A model generated the notes under the pieces. The model was given only the letters and a program-made list of their open reading frames with translations. It had not been told where the DNA came from and ran no database searches. The position numbers were made by a program, and so were the translations under genes. Shown in pieces: positions 51,688 to 59,602 of a stretch of 64,000 nt of DNA. The stretch's first letter is position 1. Each line of letters starts with the position of its first letter. This DNA comes from Amycolatopsis sp. 2-15 (GTDB lineage Bacteria; Actinomycetota; Actinomycetes; Mycobacteriales; Pseudonocardiaceae): positions 3,792,001 to 3,856,000 of the forward strand of contig NZ_CP127294.1 in the NCBI RefSeq assembly GCF_030285625.1. The letters are read 5' to 3'.

Positions 51688-52863
51688 GTGGTGTTCCGAC
51701 GTGGTGCCCTTGCTGCCGGTGTGTTCCTTCTCGCTGCCTGCGGCGCTGTTGCGGTCACGCCGGCCGCGCCTCCCTTCGTGTTTCCTCAGGCGTCGGCCGG
51801 TGTCGCGACGTGGACGCCCTGGCCTTCGGCGTTGCACGACGCCAGGCACTCGGGTGCCTCGGCGGTGTCGGGACCGACGCGCGGCACCATCCGCTGGCAA
51901 CGGCGCCTCGAAGGCGCCACGACCCCGGGTCCGGTGGTCGGCGCGGACGGCACCGTGTTCATCGCCTCGAACGGCGGCGTGCTCCACGCCCTCGACCCGG
52001 CCGACGGGCACGACAAGTGGACCTACGACACGAAGGACCCCGTCGGTGGCGACCTGTCGATCTCACCCCTCGTCCTCCGCGACGGCACCATCCTCCTACC
52101 CAGTGGCGAAGACCTGATCGCGTTGTCTCCGTCCGGTCGGCCACTGTGGACGAAAGAGTTCACTTCTCGGGTGACGTCTCCGGTGTCCTTCGACGGGACC
52201 CGGGTCTACGTCGGGACCGGCGACGGCACGGTGTCCGCAGTGGACACCGCGTCCGGTCGCCTCGTGTGGACCGTCGACACCGGAACGACCTCCTACGGCT
52301 CGGTGGTCACCGACGGCCACGGCCGCGTCTACACCACCGCCGACTCGTCGTTGATCGCCCTCGACGACCAAGGCGGCTCCGCCCGCATCGCCTGGCGCGG
52401 CGACCCCCACGACGACATCACCGAGGTCTCCGCGGGCCTCGCTCCGGACGGCACCGTGCTGCTGGGCACCAACGGCCGCGCCGAATGGGCCTACCACCCC
52501 GATGGGAAACTCGCCTGGCAGGCGCCGCGCGTGATCACGTACTCCTCGCCCGTGGTCACCGCCACCGGCCTGGCCTACGTCGCCGACCACAGTGGACAGG
52601 TCCACGTCTTCGACGTCCACACCGGACACGAGACGACCCACTACGGCCCCATCGGCGCCCAGATCTGGAGCTCCACCATCGTCGACCGCACCTACCACCT
52701 CTACTTCGGCGGAGAAAACGGCCACGCTTACGGCTACAACCCCGACGGCACCCGCCTCTTCGACCTCGCCCTCGGCGGCAAGGTGGACAGCTACCCGGCC
52801 CTCACCGGCGACGGCGCGTTGGTGATCGGCAGTCGCGACGGCCTGGTCACCGCCATCGACTGA
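51688..52863 (+). CDS. PQQ-like beta-propeller lipoprotein
   Basis: A 391-residue exported protein. The signal peptide ALAAGVFLLAACG gives a lipobox Cys near residue 18. The mature part is built of PQQ-type blades: GVLHALDPADGHDKWTYDT, DLIALSPSGRPLWTKEF, GTVSAVDTASGRLVWTVDT, SSLIALDDQGG and QVHVFDVHTGHETTHY. Such WD-like propellers bind ligands or scaffold at the surface; no PQQ-dependent catalytic residues are evident. GTG 51688 is the start. Convergent with the dehydrogenase gene, 12 bases apart. Confidence 0.85.
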   Translation: MVFRRGALAAGVFLLAACGAVAVTPAAPPFVFPQASAGVATWTPWPSALHDARHSGASAVSGPTRGTIRWQRRLEGATTPGPVVGADGTVFIASNGGVLHALDPADGHDKWTYDTKDPVGGDLSISPLVLRDGTILLPSGEDLIALSPSGRPLWTKEFTSRVTSPVSFDGTRVYVGTGDGTVSAVDTASGRLVWTVDTGTTSYGSVVTDGHGRVYTTADSSLIALDDQGGSARIAWRGDPHDDITEVSAGLAPDGTVLLGTNGRAEWAYHPDGKLAWQAPRVITYSSPVVTATGLAYVADHSGQVHVFDVHTGHETTHYGPIGAQIWSSTIVDRTYHLYFGGENGHAYGYNPDGTRLFDLALGGKVDSYPALTGDGALVIGSRDGLVTAID

Positions 52864-52875
52864 CCGAGGCTCGGT

Positions 52876-54054
52876 TCAGGCCGGGTACCGGAGCTCGATC
52901 TCGGCCAGCTTGCGGTCCACGACCTGTTGCGCGGCCGCCCTGGGGGACACCGCGGCGGCCTCGGCCTGGGCGAGCAGGTCGGTGATGATGCGGTCCATGG
53001 CTTCGCGGACTTTGGCTTCGGCTTGCTGAGCGTCGGCGTCGATGTCGCCGAAGAGGGTCCACCACCACCAGGCGTTGGTGGCCGAGTTGGCGGCGAAGTC
53101 GGGGATCACGGTGACGCCGCGGGCGGCGAGCGCGGCCTCGGCCCCGGCTGTGGTCGGCATGTTGGCCGCTTCGACGACGAGCTGCGCGGTGACGCGGTGC
53201 TGGTTCGTCTCGTCGAGGCAGTAGGAAACGGCGGCCGGGACGAGGACGTCGCACTCGACGTCGAGCCAGGAGCCCGGCGGGAGTTCGCGGTCGGCCGGGC
53301 GCAGCTGTGTGCGGTCCAGGCCGCCCAGAGGGTCGCGGGTGTGCAGAAGACGTTCGACGTCGAGGCCCTCGGGGTTCGCCACCACGCCGTCGGCGTCGGC
53401 GATGCCCACGACGAGGGCGCCGGCCCGGGCCAGGTAGCGCGCGGTTGCGCCGCCCATCGAACCGAAGCCCTGCACGACGGCCCGGCGCGCCGCGGCCGGC
53501 AGACCGAGCCGGTCCATGGCCGTGAGCGCGGCTTGTGCCACCCCGAGCCCGCCGACGAGCTCGGGCAACGCGACGCCGTCGACTTCGATCGAAAACGCCT
53601 TCGCCAGCCGGGCGCGCGCCTCGTCGGCGTTGTCCAGCAAGGGGTACACCGCCTGCACGGAACTGTCCAAACCGAGCTCCACCACGACCTCGTCGATCGT
53701 CTCCTGCCGGACGCCCAGGTCCTCCCCGGTGGTCCAGTGCCGTTCGACGATCGCGCGCACTGCGGCCAGGAACCGGGTGAGCACGCCGCGGGCGGCGGGG
53801 TCGTGCGGGCTGCAGTCGAGACCGCCCTTGGCACCGCCGAGCGGGATGTAGCGGGCGCCGGGTTCGTAGTGCAGCGCTTCCTTGCGGGTCATGCCCGCCG
53901 CCAGGCCGCGCACTTCGTCCAGCGTGCAGCCTTCGCGCATGCGCAGCCCACCGCTCGCGACGCCGCGGACCAGGCGGTCGACGACCACGAACCCGCGGCG
54001 GCCCGTCTCGGCGTCGGTCCAGGTGATCGAGAGGTGTGGCTCCCGCGCTGTCAT
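52876..54054 (-). CDS. Glu/Leu/Phe/Val-type amino acid dehydrogenase
   Basis: A 392-residue NAD(P)-dependent dehydrogenase. The dimerisation/substrate domain has VASGGLRMREG and RYIPLGGAKGGLD (catalytic Lys near 76), then GEDLGV; the cofactor domain has VVQGFGSMGGATARYLARAGA (about 186-205) and VEAANMPTT. It oxidatively deaminates an amino acid to the 2-oxo acid, or the reverse; substrate preference (Glu versus branched chain) is not decided by visible residues. A TetR gene lies upstream on the same strand with a 13-bp-arm palindrome in the gap, so it is probably controlled by that TetR. Confidence 0.88.
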   Translation of the reverse strand: MTAREPHLSITWTDAETGRRGFVVVDRLVRGVASGGLRMREGCTLDEVRGLAAGMTRKEALHYEPGARYIPLGGAKGGLDCSPHDPAARGVLTRFLAAVRAIVERHWTTGEDLGVRQETIDEVVVELGLDSSVQAVYPLLDNADEARARLAKAFSIEVDGVALPELVGGLGVAQAALTAMDRLGLPAAARRAVVQGFGSMGGATARYLARAGALVVGIADADGVVANPEGLDVERLLHTRDPLGGLDRTQLRPADRELPPGSWLDVECDVLVPAAVSYCLDETNQHRVTAQLVVEAANMPTTAGAEAALAARGVTVIPDFAANSATNAWWWWTLFGDIDADAQQAEAKVREAMDRIITDLLAQAEAAAVSPRAAAQQVVDRKLAEIELRYPA

Positions 54055-54066
54055 GTGTGCCCCGAT

Positions 54067-54102
54067 TCGTTCGCTACTGAATCACCATGCAGTAGCGAAC
54101 GA
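54067..54102. promoter_or_regulatory. large inverted repeat upstream of the dehydrogenase
   Basis: Perfect 13-bp arms, TCGTTCGCTACTG and its complement (54067-54079 with 54090-54102), around 10 bases, fill the gap between the TetR stop and the dehydrogenase start. It may be an operator or a hairpin that ends the TetR transcript. Confidence 0.7.
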
Positions 54103-54109
54103 GCGGTTG

Positions 54110-54706
54110 TCAACGGGCGAGCCCCAGCTCGCGCACGACATGCCGGCGCGCCCACTCCTGCATCCGCTCGCGGTTCTGCACCCCGCCGTGCACCAGGGCC
54201 TGCACGGCGAGGCCGTCGAGGAAAGCGGTGATCCGCCAGGCCGCGCCGCGCGGGTCGGGCGCGGTGAACTCGCCGGCGTGCACGCCGTCCTGGATGATCG
54301 TGACGAGCGCTTCCTTCCAGCGCAGGTCCAGCTCGCGGCCGACCTGCCGGAGCTCGGGTTCGCGCAGCGCCGCCGACCACCCTTCGATCCACAGGCGCCA
54401 CCGCTTCGCCTGCCCCGTCGGCGCGTACCAGTCCAGTGCGGTGCTGAGGCGTTCGGACGCGGTGGCCAGGCCCGCGGTCAGCTGTTCGAGCTTCTCGAGA
54501 TCGCGTTGCGCGGCCCAGGTGAAGGCTTCCGCGATCAGCGCTTCCTTGTTCTTGAAGTGGTAGAGCACCAATGACGTGCTCACCGACAGGTCGGCCGCGA
54601 CGTCGGCCATGCGCACGGCGTGGATTCCGGCCTGCTCGATGTGGCGAACGGTGGCGCGCAGGATCTCGTCCCGGCGCACGGTGGTGTCTTTCCGGCTGCG
54701 GCTCAC
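54110..54706 (-). CDS. TetR family regulator (BetI-like)
   Basis: A 198-residue TetR protein. The helix-turn-helix is EILRATVRHIEQAGIHAVRMADVA then LSVSTSLVLYHFKNKEALIAEA (residues 14-60); the C-terminal domain is of the BetI/TetR_C_6 kind. Upstream lies a palindrome CTGACT-N4-AGTCAG at 54721-54736, a likely autoregulatory site. The dehydrogenase gene follows on the same strand after 55 bases. GTG start at 54706. Confidence 0.89.
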   Translation of the reverse strand: MSRSRKDTTVRRDEILRATVRHIEQAGIHAVRMADVAADLSVSTSLVLYHFKNKEALIAEAFTWAAQRDLEKLEQLTAGLATASERLSTALDWYAPTGQAKRWRLWIEGWSAALREPELRQVGRELDLRWKEALVTIIQDGVHAGEFTAPDPRGAAWRITAFLDGLAVQALVHGGVQNRERMQEWARRHVVRELGLAR

Positions 54707-54720
54707 GGGATGAGCTTATC

Positions 54721-54736
54721 CTGACTTGCCAGTCAG
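54721..54736. promoter_or_regulatory. TetR autoregulatory operator candidate
   Basis: CTGACT-tgcc-AGTCAG lies 14 bases before the TetR start. It differs from the palindrome before the dehydrogenase, so the two sites may bind different proteins. Confidence 0.62.
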
Positions 54737-54743
54737 TAGTGGC

Positions 54744-55396
54744 TCACAGGACACCCGCGCGGAGCGCGAAAGCCACCGCCTGGGTGCGGTTGCGAAGGTT
54801 GAAGCGGCCGATGATCGAGGCCAGGTCCTTCTTCACCGTGCTTTCGGAGTACACGAGGGTTTTGGCGATCTCGCGCGTTTCGACGCCTTCGGCGAGCATG
54901 CGGAGGATCTCGACCTCCCGTGTGGACAGTCCGGGGCCGGTGTAGCCCAATGGTTCCAGGACGTCGCGTTGCAGGCCGCGGATCTGAGCGACGAGGGTGC
55001 CGAGCAGGCGGGGTGACATCACCGCGGAGCCGTTGGCTCCCGAGAGGACCGCGTCGGCGAGGTCGGCGCCGGTGGCGGTGGTGCGGTCGAGAACGGCGAC
55101 GACGCCGTGGCTGACGAGGGAGAGCAGGGAGTGCTCGCGCACGTCGGCGGTGAGCAGGACGATGGGGGCGGTGAGCACGGCCGCGGCCTGAACGCGGCGC
55201 ATCGTGGCCGTGGAGAAGCGGTCGTCGGCGACGACGGTGACGTCGGGGCCGGCTCGTCTCCTGCCGTGCGCGGGGTTTCGACGCCGAGGAGCTTGCGGAT
55301 GCCTTCGGTCGTCAGCGGATCGGGGCCGAAGACCGTGACCGCGACCTCGGTGAGCGACCGGCGCGGCCGGGCCGCGACGGGTGAACTGGACGTCAC
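54744..55396 (-). pseudogene. LuxR-type response regulator, frameshifted
   Basis: The protein is split over two frames. GTG 55396 (GGAGGAGGG upstream) reads VAVTVFGPDPLTTEGIRKLLG, the start of a receiver-like domain; from about 55250 the fold continues in another frame as GPDVTVVADDRFS, IVLLTADVREHSLLSLVSHG and the LuxR helix-turn-helix LSTREVEILRMLAEGVETREIAKTL with VKKDLASIIGRF. A one-base loss in the G/C run near 55249-55252 explains the break. The receiver lacks a phospho-acceptor Asp at the expected place. It is a paralogue of the intact gene at 56978 (same C-terminus QAVAFALRAGVL). Confidence 0.8.
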
Positions 55397-55525
55397 GACG
55401 AATCCCTCCTCCGGTGCCGTTCTCCCACCGAAGATACTGAGCGATTTCGCCGGGAACCGGTTTCGCAAGAGTTCGGTCACATGAGAAATCCGGTGGCCGA
55501 ACCACGAAACGGCGAATGGGTCTCC

Positions 55526-56938
55526 TCAACGCTGGAGAGCGTGCGCGGCCAGCACGTGGGCGACGGTTTCGGTGACCTGGCGGGCAAAGGGGATGTTCAG
55601 CCACTCGTCGGGCACGTGCATGTTCGACTCGGCACCGACCGCGCCCGTGACGAGGAACGCCGCGTCCGGGTAGGCCCGGCCGAGCAGCTGCATGAACGGG
55701 ATCCCGCCGCCCAGGCCCAGAAACTGGTGCGGGGCTTCGAAAACGCCGGATTCGAGTGCGTTGGACAACCACCCCGGCGGCTCGGGCGCGCACCAGCCGT
55801 CCTGGGCCATCAAGTCGGTGATCGTCGCGGAAGCGCCGAACGGCACGTCGGTGGTGGTCACTCGTTCGAGTGCGGCGGCGGCGTCGGCCGCGTCGACGGT
55901 GGGCGGCAGGCGGAAGCTGAGCCGCAGCGAGGTCGAGGCCCGCAGCACCGCGCCGGCTTCGGCCACGTCCGGCAGGCCGGCCGCGCCGGTGACCGACAGT
56001 GTCGGGCGCCAGGTGTTGTTGAGGATGCGCTCGGCCTCGTCGTCGGCGGCGGGCCGGCCGCCGGGGACCAGGGAAAGCGGGTGCAATGTCGAGGTTGGAC
56101 GCAGCTCGGCCAGCCGCTGCGCGTCCGCCACGCGTTCGGGCGGAATCGGCGCGTTCAGCTCCGGCAGCAGGACCCTTCCGGTGGCGGGATCCTCGAGCCG
56201 GTCGAGCAGCAGCCGCAGGACGCGGAACGAGCTGGGGACGACACCGCTGGCGATCCCGGAGTGCACGGCTTCTTCGAGCACGGCGACGGTGAGCGTGGCC
56301 TGGAGGATCCCGCGCAGGCTCCGCGTGACCCACAGCCGTTCGAAGTCACCGCCGCCGGAGTCCAAACAGGTCACGAGGCTCACGCGGCCGAGCCGGTCCG
56401 CCAGGTGGCTGAGGTAGTCCGGCAGGCCGGGGCTGCCGGATTCTTCGCCCGCCTCCAGCACGAGAACCACACGGCAGTGCTCGCCGCCGGCGGCCCGGAC
56501 CGCGGTGACGGCGGTGAGAGCCGCGTAGGGCGCGTAACCGTCGTCCACCGCGCCGCGGCCGTAGAGCCGGTCACCGCGCAGCACCGGCTGCCACGGGCCG
56601 AGCCCTTCGGACCAGCCGTCGGACGGTGGCTGCTTGTCGAGGTGCCCGTAGAGCAGTGCCGTGCCGTCGCCGGACGCTCCCGGCGTGGCGGGGATTTCCG
56701 CGAACAGCAGAGGCGGCACGCCGTCGAGCTCCACGACCTCGACGGTGCTGCCTGCGGGCGCGTTCGCCTCGATCCAGCCGCGGACGTGCTCGACCGCGCG
56801 GCGCAGGTGCCCGCGTTCGCGCCATTGCGCGTCGTACGCGGGAGAGACCGCGGGGATCGCCACGAACTCAGCGAGGCTCGGCAGGACCCGGTCCGCCCAA
56901 GCGGCTTTGACGTGTTGTCGCACCTGTTCGATTTCCAC
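55526..56938 (-). CDS. M20 family metallopeptidase (dipeptidase)
   Basis: A 470-residue zinc peptidase. LLYGHLDKQP holds the first His and catalytic Asp (about residues 95-104), GRGAVDDGYAPYAAL the bridging Asp, and VLEAGEESGSPGL the Glu pair. The lid domain lies between and the C-terminal GAVGAESNMHVPDEWL gives the last ligand His. It would cleave dipeptides or N-acyl amino acids in the cytosol. It sits between two related LuxR regulators on the same strand. GTG start 56938. Confidence 0.9.
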   Translation of the reverse strand: MEIEQVRQHVKAAWADRVLPSLAEFVAIPAVSPAYDAQWRERGHLRRAVEHVRGWIEANAPAGSTVEVVELDGVPPLLFAEIPATPGASGDGTALLYGHLDKQPPSDGWSEGLGPWQPVLRGDRLYGRGAVDDGYAPYAALTAVTAVRAAGGEHCRVVLVLEAGEESGSPGLPDYLSHLADRLGRVSLVTCLDSGGGDFERLWVTRSLRGILQATLTVAVLEEAVHSGIASGVVPSSFRVLRLLLDRLEDPATGRVLLPELNAPIPPERVADAQRLAELRPTSTLHPLSLVPGGRPAADDEAERILNNTWRPTLSVTGAAGLPDVAEAGAVLRASTSLRLSFRLPPTVDAADAAAALERVTTTDVPFGASATITDLMAQDGWCAPEPPGWLSNALESGVFEAPHQFLGLGGGIPFMQLLGRAYPDAAFLVTGAVGAESNMHVPDEWLNIPFARQVTETVAHVLAAHALQR

Positions 56939-56977
56939 CAGTCCGCCCCGTTTCTTCGTGACTACTCGATCAGCGAA

Positions 56978-57664
56978 TCACAACACGCCGGCGCGCAGCG
57001 CGAACGCGACGGCTTGCACGCGGTTGCGGAGCTTGTAGCGGGTGGTGAGGCTGTGCAGGACGTGTTTGATCGTGCTTTCCGAATAAGTCAGCTTCCGGGC
57101 GATCTCGGCGGTTTCCGCCCCGTCGGCCAGGAGCCGCAGCACCTCGACCTCGCGCTCGGTGAGGCCGGCGCTGTTCACGCCCAGGGGACCGAGTGTTTCG
57201 CGCTGCATCCGCCGCACGAGGCCGAAGAGCGTGCCGAGCAGGTCCTGCGACATCACGCTGTGCTGGTGCGCGGCGGCCGACACCGCGGCGGCGAGCTCGG
57301 CGCCGTCGGCCGACTTGCTGTCGACGACGGCGGCCACCCCGTGCTCGATCAACGTGAGTAGCGCGGCTTCCTCGACCCGGGCGGTGAGCAGGACGACCGG
57401 GACACCCGAGGACTGCAGGGCCCGCAGCTCCGCCACCGCCGCGGTGTTCACGTGTGGCGTCGAGAACACGAGGACGTCGGGACGCGAGCCCGAGCGCGCC
57501 CGCACGAGGCCGGCGTGACTTTCGAGGACCAGCCGCAGGCCCGTGGCGCTGAGGGTGTCCGTGGCTTCCACCCGGACCGAAACCTGCTGGGCGACCCGCG
57601 GCCGGAGCGCGACGGGGTGGGATCCCGGGACGGGGGGCCGGGGCCGGACCGCAACGTGTTCCAT
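56978..57664 (-). CDS. LuxR-type response regulator with degenerate receiver
   Basis: A 228-residue regulator. The N-terminal receiver-like half has VRVEATDTLSATGLRLVLESH and RPDVLVFSTPHV, where Ser stands in place of the phospho-Asp, then VPVVLLTARVEEAALLTLIEHGVAAVVD. The C-terminal LuxR domain is LTEREVEVLRLLADGAETAEIARKL with STIKHVLHSLTTRYKLRNR (about residues 163-215). It cannot be phosphorylated in the usual way and is thus an atypical, perhaps ligand-controlled regulator. A frameshifted paralogue lies beyond the M20 gene; gcvH is divergent. Confidence 0.88.
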   Translation of the reverse strand: MEHVAVRPRPPVPGSHPVALRPRVAQQVSVRVEATDTLSATGLRLVLESHAGLVRARSGSRPDVLVFSTPHVNTAAVAELRALQSSGVPVVLLTARVEEAALLTLIEHGVAAVVDSKSADGAELAAAVSAAAHQHSVMSQDLLGTLFGLVRRMQRETLGPLGVNSAGLTEREVEVLRLLADGAETAEIARKLTYSESTIKHVLHSLTTRYKLRNRVQAVAFALRAGVL

Positions 57665-57947
57665 GGTGCTCTTTCCTTGCCTGTCTCGTCAGCCGGAGCC
57701 GGTGGGGGACGCGGGTGTGCTCCTGGTGCTTCTCCAGCATGCCTCGGGCGCGTTGGTCCGGCATTGAGGAAAGCTTTATCGCGCGCGGCGATCACCCGCG
57801 CACCGTCGGTGTCATTCGTTCTTCGGTGGCCGAGCCTCGGAAAGACTCATACGACGACCCCGTCGCGGCGGTCGGGGACGATCTACGCTCGTCCGGCGAG
57901 CAGCAGTGAACCGCAACCCGTCCGCCCGCGAAAGGTGTGGCACCGAA

Positions 57948-58328
57948 ATGGCCGAAGTGGACCCCGAGGTCGAGTACACGGTCACCCACCAGTGGGTGCG
58001 GCGGCTGCCGGACAACTCCGCACGCGTCGGCGTCAGCGACTTCGCCCAGGAGGAGCTGGGCGACATCATTTCCGTGTCCCTGCCGGCGGTGGGTGCCGAG
58101 GTCGTGGCGGGCGAGCCGTTCGGCGAGGTCGAGTCGACGAAGAGCGTGGCGGAGGTCTACGCACCGGTGCCCGGGGTGGTCACCGCGGTCAACGGCCTGC
58201 TCGCCGACAGCCCGGAGGTCGTCAACGACGACCCGTACGGCGACGGCTGGCTCATCACCGTCGACGTGCGGGCCGGGGAGACGAAGCTGTTGGGCGCACC
58301 GGATTACCGGACCTTCACCGAGGGCTGA
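57948..58328 (+). CDS. gcvH: glycine cleavage system H protein
   Basis: A 126-residue lipoyl carrier. YTVTHQWVR, VGVSDFAQEELGDIISVSLP and the lipoylation site GEVESTKSVAEVYAP with Lys65 match GcvH; the tail GDGWLITV is also usual. It shuttles the aminomethyl group from the P to the T protein. No gcvP, gcvT or lipoyl synthase gene is nearby, so it is either a second, free-standing copy or a donor to another lipoylation relay. ATG 57948 opens the fold. Its 3' end overlaps the convergent hydrolase by 25 bases. Confidence 0.92.
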   Translation: MAEVDPEVEYTVTHQWVRRLPDNSARVGVSDFAQEELGDIISVSLPAVGAEVVAGEPFGEVESTKSVAEVYAPVPGVVTAVNGLLADSPEVVNDDPYGDGWLITVDVRAGETKLLGAPDYRTFTEG

Positions 58329-59473
58329 GCCACGCGGGCGAGGCAGGCGTAGGTCGCTTCGACCAGTGCCATCTTGCGCGGGTCGTCGCGGGGGTGGGAG
58401 CCCATCCGGTTCATCACGTACCCGAAGCCGACGCCGTTCTCCGGGTCGGCGAACCCAGTCGAGCCACCGAATCCGTCGTGGCCGAAGCCGCGGGGGTTGG
58501 GGCCGAAACTGAGCTGGTCGCCGCCGAGGGTGAAACCGAGGCCGAACTCGTTGTCCAGGCACATGACCAGGTCGCGGCAGCGGCCCTGACCGGTGCGGCC
58601 GAGCTCGATGGTTTCGTGCCGGAGCAGCCGTTCCGAACCATCGGCGAGGGCGCCGTAGATCGTGGCCAGGCCGTGGGCGGTGCCGTGCCCGTTGGCCGCC
58701 GGTACCTCCGCGACGCGCCAGCGGGTGAGGTTCGCCGTGCGGCCCAGCGGAAGGGGGTTGGCGAGCGCCGCCAGCGTCGCGCGGTCCGGCACGACAGTCC
58801 TTTCCGGACCTGCGGTCGGCTCCACCATCGTGGAGCAGCGGGTGAGGTCGTCGCGGCTCACTCCGATGTGGACGTCCACGTTGAGCGGTTGCGCCACGTT
58901 GGCCCGGAAGAACTCGCCGACAGTCTGCCCGGTGATCCGGCGGATCACCTCACCGACGAGGAAACCGTAGGACAGCGCGTGGTACCCGCTCGCCGAACCC
59001 GGTTCGAACAGCGGCTCCTGCGCGGACAGGAGCAGGGTCATCTTCGTCCAGTCGAGCAGGTCGTCGATCTGCAGCGGATGCTCGGGCGCGACCCCGGTGA
59101 CGCCGGAGCGGTGCGAAAGCAGCCACCGGACCGGGATGTCGGCCTTGCCCGAGGCGGCGAACTCGGGCCAGTAGCGGGCGACCGGCGCGTCGAGGTCGAG
59201 GTCGCCGCTTTCCACGAGCTGCAACGCGCACAGTGCGACCAGGCCCTTGGTGCTCGACCACAGGTTGGTCAGGGTCGGGCGCCGCCACGGAGCCCGGCGC
59301 TCCTCGTCCGCCCAGCCGCCCCACAGGTCGACCACGGCCCGGCCGCGTACCACGACGGTAACGGCCGCGCCCAGCTCGTCACGCTCGCTGAAGTTCTCGC
59401 GGAAAGCCTGGGCCACCGGCTCGAAACCTTCGGCGGTCTCACCGTGGAGGGGTGCGGGGGACGAGAGGGGCAT
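58304..59473 (-). CDS. serine hydrolase, class C beta-lactamase/EstB family
   Basis: A 389-residue serine hydrolase. SxxK is NLWSSTKG (Ser near 73), the Tyr of the YxN position is in GYHALSYG near 165, and the third element is GHDGFGGSTGFADPENGVGFGYVMNRMG. These place it with family VIII esterases/beta-lactamase-like proteins (EstB, LACTB type). No signal peptide is seen, so it is cytosolic and more likely an esterase than an antibiotic hydrolase. ATG 59473 start. Confidence 0.88.
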   Translation of the reverse strand: MPLSSPAPLHGETAEGFEPVAQAFRENFSERDELGAAVTVVVRGRAVVDLWGGWADEERRAPWRRPTLTNLWSSTKGLVALCALQLVESGDLDLDAPVARYWPEFAASGKADIPVRWLLSHRSGVTGVAPEHPLQIDDLLDWTKMTLLLSAQEPLFEPGSASGYHALSYGFLVGEVIRRITGQTVGEFFRANVAQPLNVDVHIGVSRDDLTRCSTMVEPTAGPERTVVPDRATLAALANPLPLGRTANLTRWRVAEVPAANGHGTAHGLATIYGALADGSERLLRHETIELGRTGQGRCRDLVMCLDNEFGLGFTLGGDQLSFGPNPRGFGHDGFGGSTGFADPENGVGFGYVMNRMGSHPRDDPRKMALVEATYACLARVAQPSVKVR

Positions 59474-59602
59474 CGGGCTTTCCTTAGGTCGAGGCGAAGT
59501 CGCCGGACGCGCTGGTGGCGGCCCGGCGAAGCCGATTCTCCCCGGCCGTGCGGCGGGAAAACTCGGAGTTGGCCGGAAAGGCGGGAAACGTCGCCCGCTC
59601 GA

